Made by a program: the position numbers and the translations under genes. Of a DNA stretch of 11,330 bases, positions 1-5,793 are shown one piece after another (position 1 is the first letter of the stretch; each line of letters starts with the position of its first letter). The notes below the pieces were generated by a model. That model was not told the DNA's origin. It did not search any database and saw only the letters and a program-made list of their open reading frames with translations. Origin of the DNA: Loktanella sp. UBA3435. GTDB taxonomy: Bacteria; Pseudomonadota; Alphaproteobacteria; Rhodobacterales; Rhodobacteraceae. The stretch covers positions 1,977 to 13,306 of the forward strand of contig DFSO01000028.1 of assembly GCA_002378665.1 (NCBI GenBank), given 5' to 3'.

Positions 1-166
1 GCGCACACGCGGCCATGACAATTTCCGCCAACAACGCAGACAGCAAGGTTGGGAAGTGCAGTGCATGCGCGACAACGGCTACCGCATCGCGCGCCGCAGA
101 TAACCCATCGGCGCGTCCACTTTTCCAGTTGGGCGCGCTGGTTTTGGGGGCATCGGGTGTGGACAT
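1..166 (-). CDS. Unrecognised protein, N-terminal fragment (gene leaves the window on the left)
   Basis: An open frame begins at an ATG at 166-164 on the minus strand and stays open to the window edge, giving about 55 codons. It starts MSTPDAPKTSAPNWKSGR and passes through a stretch rich in Ala and Val into the hydrophobic segment FPTLLSALLAEIV near residues 39-51. That segment could be the start of a membrane helix or an amphipathic helix. A G-rich stretch at 176-180, nine bases before the ATG, is a possible but weak ribosome binding site. Two tandem TAAAAT-like boxes lie upstream within the 16-bp repeat. The gene would be divergent from rnhB. I do not recognise the family and propose no function. 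The alternative is that this is non-coding upstream sequence; codon choice looks plausible for a gene, but the fragment is short. Confidence 0.42.
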   Translation of the reverse strand, partial: MSTPDAPKTSAPNWKSGRADGLSAARDAVAVVAHALHFPTLLSALLAEIVMAACA

Positions 167-177
167 GGCCCGTTGCC

Positions 178-209
178 CCCAATTTTACCCTTGCCCAATT
201 TTACCCTTG
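178..209. repeat. Perfect 16-bp tandem duplication
   Basis: The unit CCCAATTTTACCCTTG occurs at 178-193 and again, base for base, at 194-209. The bases on either side do not extend the match. It lies in the gap between rnhB and the divergent left-hand gene. Read on the minus strand, each copy contains TAAAAT, one mismatch from a -10 box, so the duplication could double a promoter or an operator half-site. That role is inference; the duplication itself is directly visible. Confidence 0.9.
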
Positions 210-240
210 AACGACAGGCGGGGGTCTGGTCACTGGGGTC

Positions 241-870
241 ATGATAAAAACAACGCCAGACTTTTCCTTCGAGACCGCCGCGATGGCGCAAGGCTACTCC
301 GCAATCGCAGGGGTGGATGAGGTGGGGCGCGGGCCATTGGCAGGGCCAGTCTGCGCGGCTGCCGTGGTTCTGGACATCCACAACATCCCTGACGGCTTGA
401 ACGACAGCAAACAACTGACGGCCAAAAAGCGGGACGCCCTCTTTGATCAACTCATGGCCTGCGCCGACGTCTCTATTGCCGAGGCAACCGTGCGCGAGAT
501 CGAAGAGATCAACATTCTGCGCGCCTCTCACCTCGCGATGGTGCGGGCGATCAACGGGCTTTCTGCACCTGCGGACTTTATCCTGATCGACGGCAACCAA
601 GTGCCACGCGGTTTGAACACCCCAAATCAGACAATCGTGAAAGGTGACACCCGTTCACTGTCCATCGCGGCGGCCTCAATTGTGGCGAAAGTGTGGCGCG
701 ACAGACTGATGGTGGATTTGGCGCAACAGCATCCGGGCTATGGATGGGAAACAAACGCGGGATACCCGACACCTGTGCACAAAAAAGCACTGCAAAATCT
801 TGGGGTGACCCCACACCATAGACGAACCTTCGCACCGGTCCACAAGATATTGTGGCAACAAAATAAATAA
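241..870 (+). CDS. rnhB: Ribonuclease HII
   Basis: This cytoplasmic endonuclease cuts the RNA strand of RNA-DNA hybrids and nicks 5' of single ribonucleotides left in DNA, which starts ribonucleotide excision repair. The 209-residue length is normal for bacterial RNase HII. The N-terminal signature GVDEVGRGPLAGPV lies at residues 24-37 and supplies the catalytic acidic pair D26 and E27. LIDGN near residues 115-119 gives D117, and VKGD at 133-136 gives the fourth acidic residue, D136. The conserved block SIAAASIVAKVWRDR follows at 141-155. The C-terminal GYGWETNAGYPTPVH and HHRRTFAPV stretches are typical of the family. The ATG start at 241 has only a weak GGGG stretch in front of it. The gene runs in the same direction as ccrM, 98 bases upstream of it. 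Key motifs are intact and the assignment is firm. Confidence 0.97.
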   Translation: MIKTTPDFSFETAAMAQGYSAIAGVDEVGRGPLAGPVCAAAVVLDIHNIPDGLNDSKQLTAKKRDALFDQLMACADVSIAEATVREIEEINILRASHLAMVRAINGLSAPADFILIDGNQVPRGLNTPNQTIVKGDTRSLSIAAASIVAKVWRDRLMVDLAQQHPGYGWETNAGYPTPVHKKALQNLGVTPHHRRTFAPVHKILWQQNK

Positions 871-893
871 GTATTTGATTAGATAAACTTATT
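866..893. repeat. AT-rich inverted repeat at the end of rnhB
   Basis: AATAAGT at 866-872 is matched exactly in inverted orientation by ACTTATT at 887-893, with 14 bases between them. The left arm covers the rnhB stop codon. The stretch from about 860 to 893 is strikingly AT-rich compared with its surroundings. It could be a protein-binding site or part of the ccrM promoter. No T-run follows, so it is a poor terminator candidate. The function is unknown. Confidence 0.45.
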
Positions 894-897
894 GCCA

Positions 898-915
898 GAC
901 TCGGCGCCCTGAATC
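898..915. promoter_or_regulatory. Pair of GANTC methylation sites upstream of ccrM
   Basis: GACTC at 898-902 and GAATC at 911-915 are separated by eight bases and lie 54-71 bases before the ccrM start codon. GANTC is the sequence methylated by CcrM. In Caulobacter the ccrM promoter region carries two GANTC sites whose methylation state tunes its transcription. By analogy, this pair may make ccrM expression sensitive to its own product. The sites are directly visible; the regulatory role is inference. I did not find a clear CtrA motif (TTAA-N7-TTAA) beside them. Confidence 0.55.
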
Positions 916-968
916 ACATTGGGTGCAACCATAGAGCGGATCAACCGCCGGTAAATGAGGCAGTATAA

Positions 969-2090
969 ATGACGATCAAAACCAAGGGCGCAGCTGTGCC
1001 CAAAGAGGCGGCGACGCTTCCCTTGAATTCCATTCTTGACGGCGACTGCATTGAAATCATGAACAGCCTACCTGCGGGTTCGGTTGATCTTATTTTTGCC
1101 GACCCGCCCTATAATCTCCAGCTCAAAGGCGACCTGCACCGTCCCGACAACTCTAAAGTTGATGCGGTTGATGATGCGTGGGACCAATTTGATAGCTTTG
1201 CGATTTATGACAAGTTCACAAAAGACTGGCTCGCCGCGGCACGCCGCCTTTTGAAACCAAACGGTGCAATCTGGGTCATCGGCTCCTACCACAACGTGTT
1301 CCGCATGGGTTACGAGCTGCAAAACCAAGGGTTCTGGATTCTCAACGATGTGGTTTGGCGCAAGTCGAACCCGATGCCAAACTTTCGTGGCAAACGACTG
1401 ACCAACGCCCATGAGACACTGATCTGGGCGGGCAAGTCCGAGGCCAGCAAATACACCTTCAACTACGAGGCGCTTAAAGCGCTCAACGAAGGCGTGCAAA
1501 TGCGCTCAGATTGGGTTCTGCCAATCTGCACTGGCCACGAGCGTCTGAAAAACGAAGACGGCGACAAGGCACATCCAACGCAAAAGCCGCAGTCATTGCT
1601 GCACCGCGTTCTGGTCGCCACCACCAATCCCGGTGACGTTGTTCTCGATCCCTTCTTTGGCACAGGCACCACGGGTGCAGTCGCCAAAATGCTGGGCCGC
1701 GATTTCATCGGCATCGAGCGCGAAGAGGCCTACCGCAAGGTTGCCGAGAAGCGCATCAAAAACACACGCAAGTTCGACAAAGAGGCACTCGAAGTCTCGA
1801 CGTCGAAACGTGCTGAACCACGGGTCGCCTTTGGCGTCCTCGTCGAGCGCGGCATGCTGCGCCCCGGCGAAGAGCTGTGGTCTATGAACGGTCGCCACAA
1901 GGCCAAGGTCCGCGCAGACGGCACCTTGATCGGTGACGACATCAAAGGGTCAATCCATCAGGTCGGCGCCCATCTCGAAGGCGCGCCAAGCTGTAACGGC
2001 TGGACATACTGGCAATTCAAGCGGGACGGGCAAAAAGTGCCTATCGACCTGCTGCGCCAGCAAATCCGCTCGGAGATGGCCAAACACTAG
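969..2090 (+). CDS. ccrM: Cell-cycle regulated DNA (adenine-N6) methyltransferase, GANTC-specific
   Basis: This solitary methyltransferase transfers a methyl group from S-adenosylmethionine to the adenine of GANTC. In alphaproteobacteria it acts late in replication and sets the methylation state that times transcription of cell-cycle genes. The protein has 373 residues. The catalytic motif DPPY lies at residues 45-48, ahead of the SAM-binding motif DPFFGTGTTG at 227-236, the order expected of a beta-class enzyme. HPTQKP at 202-207 is also characteristic. From about residue 280 to the end is the RAMA-type C-terminal domain seen in CcrM proteins (VAFGVLVERGMLRPGEELWS and onward), which helps DNA recognition. 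The ATG at 969 has GAGG at 957-960, eight bases away. No restriction enzyme gene is adjacent, which fits a regulatory enzyme rather than a restriction-modification pair. Two GANTC sites lie upstream and a strong terminator lies downstream. Confidence 0.97.
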   Translation: MTIKTKGAAVPKEAATLPLNSILDGDCIEIMNSLPAGSVDLIFADPPYNLQLKGDLHRPDNSKVDAVDDAWDQFDSFAIYDKFTKDWLAAARRLLKPNGAIWVIGSYHNVFRMGYELQNQGFWILNDVVWRKSNPMPNFRGKRLTNAHETLIWAGKSEASKYTFNYEALKALNEGVQMRSDWVLPICTGHERLKNEDGDKAHPTQKPQSLLHRVLVATTNPGDVVLDPFFGTGTTGAVAKMLGRDFIGIEREEAYRKVAEKRIKNTRKFDKEALEVSTSKRAEPRVAFGVLVERGMLRPGEELWSMNGRHKAKVRADGTLIGDDIKGSIHQVGAHLEGAPSCNGWTYWQFKRDGQKVPIDLLRQQIRSEMAKH

Positions 2091-2121
2091 TTTTCAAAGA
2101 ATACCGCCAGTGCGTCTAGTC

Positions 2122-2145
2122 AACCACCCCGTCCGCGGGATGGTT
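2122..2145 (+). other. Imperfect hairpin in the ccrM 3' untranslated region
   Basis: AACCA at 2122-2126 and CCCG at 2128-2131 pair with CGGG at 2136-2139 and TGGTT at 2141-2145. This leaves one C-A mismatch in the stem and a four-base TCCG loop. The hairpin lies 31 bases after the ccrM stop and about 20 bases before the true terminator. It has no T-run, so it is more likely an mRNA 3'-end structure than a terminator. Function is inferred from position only. Confidence 0.4.
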
Positions 2146-2164
2146 CACAAAGCGCACAAACTTC

Positions 2165-2200
2165 AAACCCGCTGTGCCTCTGTGCCAGCGGGTTTTTTTT
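2165..2200 (+). terminator. Rho-independent terminator after ccrM
   Basis: AAACCCGCTG at 2165-2174 pairs perfectly with CAGCGGGTTT at 2186-2195 across an 11-base loop, and an uninterrupted T-run covers 2193-2200. This is a textbook intrinsic terminator for plus-strand transcription, 75 bases past the ccrM stop. In the other direction the stem is not followed by a T-run, so it should not stop alkB transcripts efficiently. Confidence 0.92.
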
Positions 2201-2249
2201 GATGAAATCGGTTTCATTCAATTTACAGTTTTTCCCCAACACCAAGCCA

Positions 2250-2278
2250 GTGCACGTTCGGTGCACGCCCAGTGCACG
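2250..2278. repeat. Three GTGCACG repeats at 11-bp spacing
   Basis: GTGCACG occurs at 2250-2256, 2261-2267 and 2272-2278, each start 11 bases after the last. The GTGCAC core of each copy is palindromic, so the three sites face the same side of the helix on either strand. They lie between the ccrM terminator and the alkB stop codon, in a gap with no gene. A phased protein-binding site or a mRNA 3'-end structure for alkB is possible; neither is shown. Confidence 0.6.
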
Positions 2279-2289
2279 CGAATCACACC

Positions 2290-3428
2290 CTATTTCGGCA
2301 GCGGTAGCGACCCGTCTTTATAGGGCGCCCAGTCGGTGATTTCGGGGTAATACATCGCCCGCCATTTGCGCACGCGCGGGTTCATCACTCGCCGCCAAAT
2401 GCGCGGCGAAAGTGCGGTGAGTGTCATGATTGAATAGCCAAAGGGCAGTTGCGGCGCGTCAGCGGCACCATGGTTTTGTAGCAGTGGAAAACGTCTGTCA
2501 GGCTTGTAATGGTGGTCGGAATGGCGTTGCAAATTGATCAGCAACCAGTTGCTCGCCCGCTGTGCAGAATTCCACGAATGGCGCGGCATCAAATGCTCAT
2601 ATTTACCCTCGCCAAGGTGCTTTCGCGTCAGGCCGTAATGCTCGACATAGTTGACCAGTTCGAGCTGAAAAACGGCCACAACCGCTTGAATCAAAAACAG
2701 AAATAATCCCGAGACATCGCCTAACAAAAGCGCCAAAAGCAGGAAGCTCGCCTGCCACAACCAGTACTGCCAGAAAGGGTTGGAACGGTGATGCCAAGGC
2801 AATCCTTTACGTGCAAGCATGGCCTTTTCCGCCAGAAATGCAGAGACATTGCACTCCACCAACACCCGCACAAAGAACCGCCAAAATCCCTCGTTATACC
2901 GCGCCGTCACAGGGTCGCGCGGGGTGCCGACATAGGGTGATGCACGAGCAAATGCTCGGACCGGAAATGGGAATAAAGCACCATACCAAGCAAAGCATCA
3001 CCCATGCGGCGTTCAATTTTTGGTTTTTGGTGCATCAATTCATGGCTGTAATTGATCCCGATGACACCTGTGATCACCCCAACGCCAAGAAATAAAAATA
3101 ATTGTTCCCAAGAGCTTAGATGATCTGCGCGGGTCACAAAATAGATCATTCCAAAGATAATACAAAACTGGATCGGAGCCCAAACAGCAGTGATCAGTTT
3201 ATACCAAGTGAGCTGATCATCTGGCGTCTGCGGGTCCGCGTTATCCTCGTTCACGCCCGAGAAAAAATCGATTGCGGAAAACAGATACCACGTCGCGAAA
3301 GGCACCAAGAGAACCGCCCAACCCCCAGCATATGCTGAATACATCACCAAAGGAATCAGAAGTAGCGACAACCAAAATGGCATCGCAGAGGTCAGTTTAG
3401 AAACTTTGGACGCAGGAATCGTGCTCAT
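2290..3428 (-). pseudogene. alkB: Alkane 1-monooxygenase (AlkB), split by a one-base frameshift
   Basis: AlkB is an inner-membrane non-haem di-iron enzyme that hydroxylates the terminal carbon of medium to long n-alkanes, using electrons from rubredoxin. The first part (3428 down to about 2934) holds several membrane segments, histidine box one HELMH at residues 129-133 and box two EHLLVHH at 158-164. Right after HHP the frame shifts and reaches a stop at 2909-2907. The second part reads on in the neighbouring frame as YVGTPRDPVTARYNEGFW and contains the family signature NYVEHYGL and box three LQRHSDHH, ending at 2290. Restoring one base near 2934-2936 gives a continuous protein of about 379 residues, normal for the family. 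Every iron ligand motif is intact, so the lesion is either very recent or a sequencing error. The start at 3428 has AGGTGA six bases away. It lies 66 bases downstream of mutY on the same strand. No rubredoxin gene is in the window. Confidence 0.9.
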
Positions 3429-3469
3429 GGCGTTTCACCTATTTCAGGATTGTGGCAACCCTATGGAAT

Positions 3470-3482
3470 GGTTTTCAAAACC
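3470..3482. promoter_or_regulatory. 13-bp perfect palindrome upstream of alkB
   Basis: GGTTTTCAAAACC is a perfect inverted repeat with a single central base. It lies in the 66-base gap between the mutY stop and the alkB start, 42-54 bases before the alkB ATG. Its size and position suit an operator for a dimeric repressor or activator. It could also be a chance palindrome, and I cannot place a confident promoter beside it. Confidence 0.35.
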
Positions 3483-3494
3483 TCAATCGTTGCG

Positions 3495-4535
3495 TCACGT
3501 CGTAGCGATTTGAGCGAAAACCTTCCGCATGGCGGTTGGCAGGGACTTAGCGTCGAAGTCATTGTGATAAATGAAGAAACCACGTTCAGGGCTAACGTGA
3601 TTGCCGACAACCGCCGTCAAGATTGTCAGCTCCAGATGGAAGTGCGTGAACGTATGCCGCGCCTGTTCATTCAGCGTGGTCCAATCCGCCTCTAGCGGGG
3701 GATTGGCCTCAGGCGTGTCGTTCCAATCCGTCGTCGGAAACCCGAGCATTCCGCCTAAAAGTCCGCTGTCGGGCCTTGTTTCCAACAACCAAGCCCCATC
3801 CTCGCGGCGCACAACATAGGCAATCCCCTTGCGTGTCGGCACCTTTTTCTTTGGTGTTTTCTTTGGCAGTTCCGCCGCAGTCCCTGCAATCCTCGCCGCA
3901 CAGGGATCACGCCAAGGGCAAATACCACAAGCAGGATTGCGCGGAGTGCAGATCGTGGCCCCAAGGTCCATCACTGCCTGTGCGTAGTCGCCCGCTCGCT
4001 TTTGCGGGGTCAGCTTGGCGGCAAGCGCTGTCAGCGCTGGTTTTGAGGCGGGCAGGGGGTCGTGCACATCGTGCAGTCGCGCCATGACCCGTTCCACATT
4101 CCCGTCCACAACGACAGACGCCTGATCAAACGCAATCGAGGAAATCGCAGCGGCTGTATAGGGCCCAACCCCAGGAAGCGTCAGTAATTCATCGTTTTTT
4201 TGCGGGAACTTAGCGCCGTGATCGGCGACAACGGCACGGGCGCATTTTAGCAAGTTACGCGCTCGCGCATAATATCCAAGGCCCGCCCACGCTGCCATGA
4301 CATCAGCATCTTCCGCCGCTGCCAAATCCGCCACGGTCGGCCATAGCCCCATGAATTTTTGATGATAGGCCCGCACCGCCGCAACGGTCGTTTGTTGCAA
4401 CATCACCTCTGACATCCAAACCGCGTAGGGATCAGGCAACTGCCCCGCCTTGCGCGCAGCAGGCCCTACGCGCCACGGCATTTCGCGGGCGTGTTGGTCG
4501 TACCAAGCGAGCAAATCTGTCGACAGTTCACGCAA
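3495..4535 (-). CDS. mutY: Adenine DNA glycosylase
   Basis: MutY removes adenine mispaired with 8-oxoguanine or guanine and so prevents G:C to T:A changes; it acts in the cytoplasm in the GO repair pathway. The 346 residues show the full architecture. The catalytic glutamate E43 sits in SEVMLQQT, the helix-hairpin-helix LPGVGPYTAAAI lies at 120-131, and D144 sits in VVDGNV. A [4Fe-4S] cluster loop with C-x6-C-x2-C-x5-C spacing uses C196, C203, C206 and C212. The C-terminal NUDIX-like lesion-recognition domain contains FTHFHL at 296-301. The start is taken as TTG at 4535: an in-frame TAA lies two codons upstream, no ATG or GTG fits, and AGGA lies ten bases before it. It is divergent from the DUF721 gene, 68 bases away, and is followed by alkB. 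Confidence 0.96.
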   Translation of the reverse strand: MRELSTDLLAWYDQHAREMPWRVGPAARKAGQLPDPYAVWMSEVMLQQTTVAAVRAYHQKFMGLWPTVADLAAAEDADVMAAWAGLGYYARARNLLKCARAVVADHGAKFPQKNDELLTLPGVGPYTAAAISSIAFDQASVVVDGNVERVMARLHDVHDPLPASKPALTALAAKLTPQKRAGDYAQAVMDLGATICTPRNPACGICPWRDPCAARIAGTAAELPKKTPKKKVPTRKGIAYVVRREDGAWLLETRPDSGLLGGMLGFPTTDWNDTPEANPPLEADWTTLNEQARHTFTHFHLELTILTAVVGNHVSPERGFFIYHNDFDAKSLPTAMRKVFAQIATT

Positions 4536-4603
4536 TGTTTATTCATCCTGTTATCGGGTTTCGCTGGCATGCCGCCCGCATTCCATTAGATTAGCGCTTA
4601 GAT
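4536..4603. promoter_or_regulatory. Shared upstream region of mutY and the DUF721 gene
   Basis: These 68 bases separate two divergent starts, so promoters for both directions should lie here or extend into the genes. I see TTAG repeats near 4587-4603 just before the plus-strand ATG and an eight-base palindrome GGCATGCC near 4567. No convincing -35/-10 pair stands out and there is no GANTC site. The call rests on gene arrangement rather than on a motif. Confidence 0.35.
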
Positions 4604-5113
4604 ATGAAACAGCCACGCCACAATAGCACCACCTACGGGTTTTCCCGTGCCGCGTCCCTGATGCAGACCCGCATCAAGACCGCGAGCGAGAGTCGGGGAT
4701 TCGCGGTCACGCGGCTTTTGACCCATTGGGCCGAGATTGTGGGCGAGGCAACAGCGGGTATCGCAACCCCTGTGAATGTGTCTTATGGCAAGGGCGGTTT
4801 GGGCGCGACCCTGACGGTTTTGACCACAGGTGCGCAGGCCCCGATGCTTGAGATGCAAAAGGAACAAATCCGCGAAAAGGTGAACGCGTGCTATGGCTAT
4901 AAGGCGATTGCGCGGGTGCGGATTACGCAGACGGCCCCCGTAGGTTTCCACGATGGACGGGCCGCGTTTGAGCAGAAACCTGCTGCCCCGAAATTGCCCG
5001 ATCCACAGGCGATCGAGACCTCTGTAGACCTGTCCAAAGATGTCCAAAGTGATGCGTTGCGCGCGGCCCTTGCCGCCCTAGGCGCAAACGTCATATCAAA
5101 GAACAAATCTTAA
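4604..5113 (+). CDS. DUF721 (DciA-like) protein
   Basis: The 169-residue protein matches the DUF721 pattern: a helical start, then W42 followed by EIVG at 44-47, a Gly-rich turn, a strand beginning LGATLTVLTTGAQAPML, a helix of the type MQKEQIREKVNACYGYKAI, and a strand ARVRITQ. Members of this family include DciA, which helps load the replicative helicase DnaB in bacteria that lack DnaC. A DnaB-loading role is therefore the best guess, but function within alphaproteobacteria is taken from the family and not shown here. The C-terminal 50 residues are less typical. The ATG at 4604 has no obvious Shine-Dalgarno sequence. The gene is first in a plus-strand run with the DsbA-type gene 17 bases downstream. 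Confidence 0.82.
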   Translation: MKQPRHNSTTYGFSRAASLMQTRIKTASESRGFAVTRLLTHWAEIVGEATAGIATPVNVSYGKGGLGATLTVLTTGAQAPMLEMQKEQIREKVNACYGYKAIARVRITQTAPVGFHDGRAAFEQKPAAPKLPDPQAIETSVDLSKDVQSDALRAALAALGANVISKNKS

Positions 5114-5130
5114 GAAATGAAGGAAAATCG

Positions 5131-5793
5131 ATGCAACGTAGAAATCTGATCGCTGGCGGTGTCGCTGTTGTTGGGCTTGGTGGCTGGGCGCTGACACGCC
5201 CGTCCAAAGACCTGCCGTTTGACCCGCTTATGGCGGCGAATGCGCAAGAGGCGTCTACCGATATGGTGGAAATTCCGGATATGGTCATGGGGGCCGCCGA
5301 TGCGCCTGTCGAGATCATCGAATATGCCTCATTCACTTGCCCGCATTGCGCCAACTTTCATGCGACCACATATCCATTGTTGAAGGCGGATTATATCGAC
5401 ACGGGCAAAGTGCGCTTTGTTTACCGCGAGGTATATTTCGACCGCTTTGGCCTATGGGCATCGATGATTGCCCGTTGTGGCGGCGAGATGCGCTTCTTTG
5501 GCATGGCCGAGCTTATCTACGAAAAGCAAAAAGAATGGGGCGCAAGCGGCGATCCAGTTGTCATCGTCGAAGAGCTGCGCAAGCTGGCAAAAACCGCTGG
5601 TTTGACCGATGGGATGCTTGATGAGTGTATGAATGACGCAGAGCAGGCGAAGGCCCTTGTCGCGTGGTATCAGGCAAATGCAGAGCGCGATGACATTAAT
5701 TCGACACCGTCTTTCCTGATCGACGGCGAGAAGTTTTCAAACATGGCCTACCCTGAGTTCCAAAAGATCCTTGACGAAAAGATCGGCGGCTAA
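5131..5793 (+). CDS. DsbA-family thiol-disulfide oxidoreductase
   Basis: This is a periplasmic thioredoxin-fold protein of 220 residues that probably introduces or exchanges disulfides in exported proteins. The N-terminus MQRRNLIAGGVAVVGLGGWAL is a signal sequence or membrane anchor; its paired arginines followed by N-L and a hydrophobic core resemble a Tat signal without matching it strictly. The mature part has the active site FTCPHC with C70 and C73, and the cis-proline loop NSTPSFLIDG with P193 opposite it. An inserted helical domain lies between these. Two further cysteines, C116 and C166, are present. A clear ribosome binding site, AAGGA, precedes the ATG. The stop codon is directly followed by the CoA-transferase start, so the two are cotranscribed. 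Which DsbA subtype it is cannot be settled from sequence alone. Confidence 0.9.
   Translation: MQRRNLIAGGVAVVGLGGWALTRPSKDLPFDPLMAANAQEASTDMVEIPDMVMGAADAPVEIIEYASFTCPHCANFHATTYPLLKADYIDTGKVRFVYREVYFDRFGLWASMIARCGGEMRFFGMAELIYEKQKEWGASGDPVVIVEELRKLAKTAGLTDGMLDECMNDAEQAKALVAWYQANAERDDINSTPSFLIDGEKFSNMAYPEFQKILDEKIGG

Noticed and set aside
79..600. A 173-codon minus-strand open frame opposite rnhB
   Set aside because: It is antisense to the intact RNase HII gene and its sequence resembles no family I know; it is a shadow frame.
2202..2217. Small hairpin ATGAAA/TTTCAT after the ccrM terminator
   Set aside because: The stem is six AT-rich pairs and neither direction has a T-run directly after it; it is too weak to call as a terminator for alkB.
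2290..2910. A separate gene starting at GTG 2910
   Set aside because: Its sequence is the C-terminal half of AlkB and continues upstream in the same frame to the frameshift point; it is the second fragment of one broken gene.
2925..2945. Programmed ribosomal frameshifting in alkB
   Set aside because: No slippery heptamer, internal Shine-Dalgarno site or strong downstream structure is evident, and AlkB proteins are not known to use frameshifting; a deletion or sequencing error is simpler.
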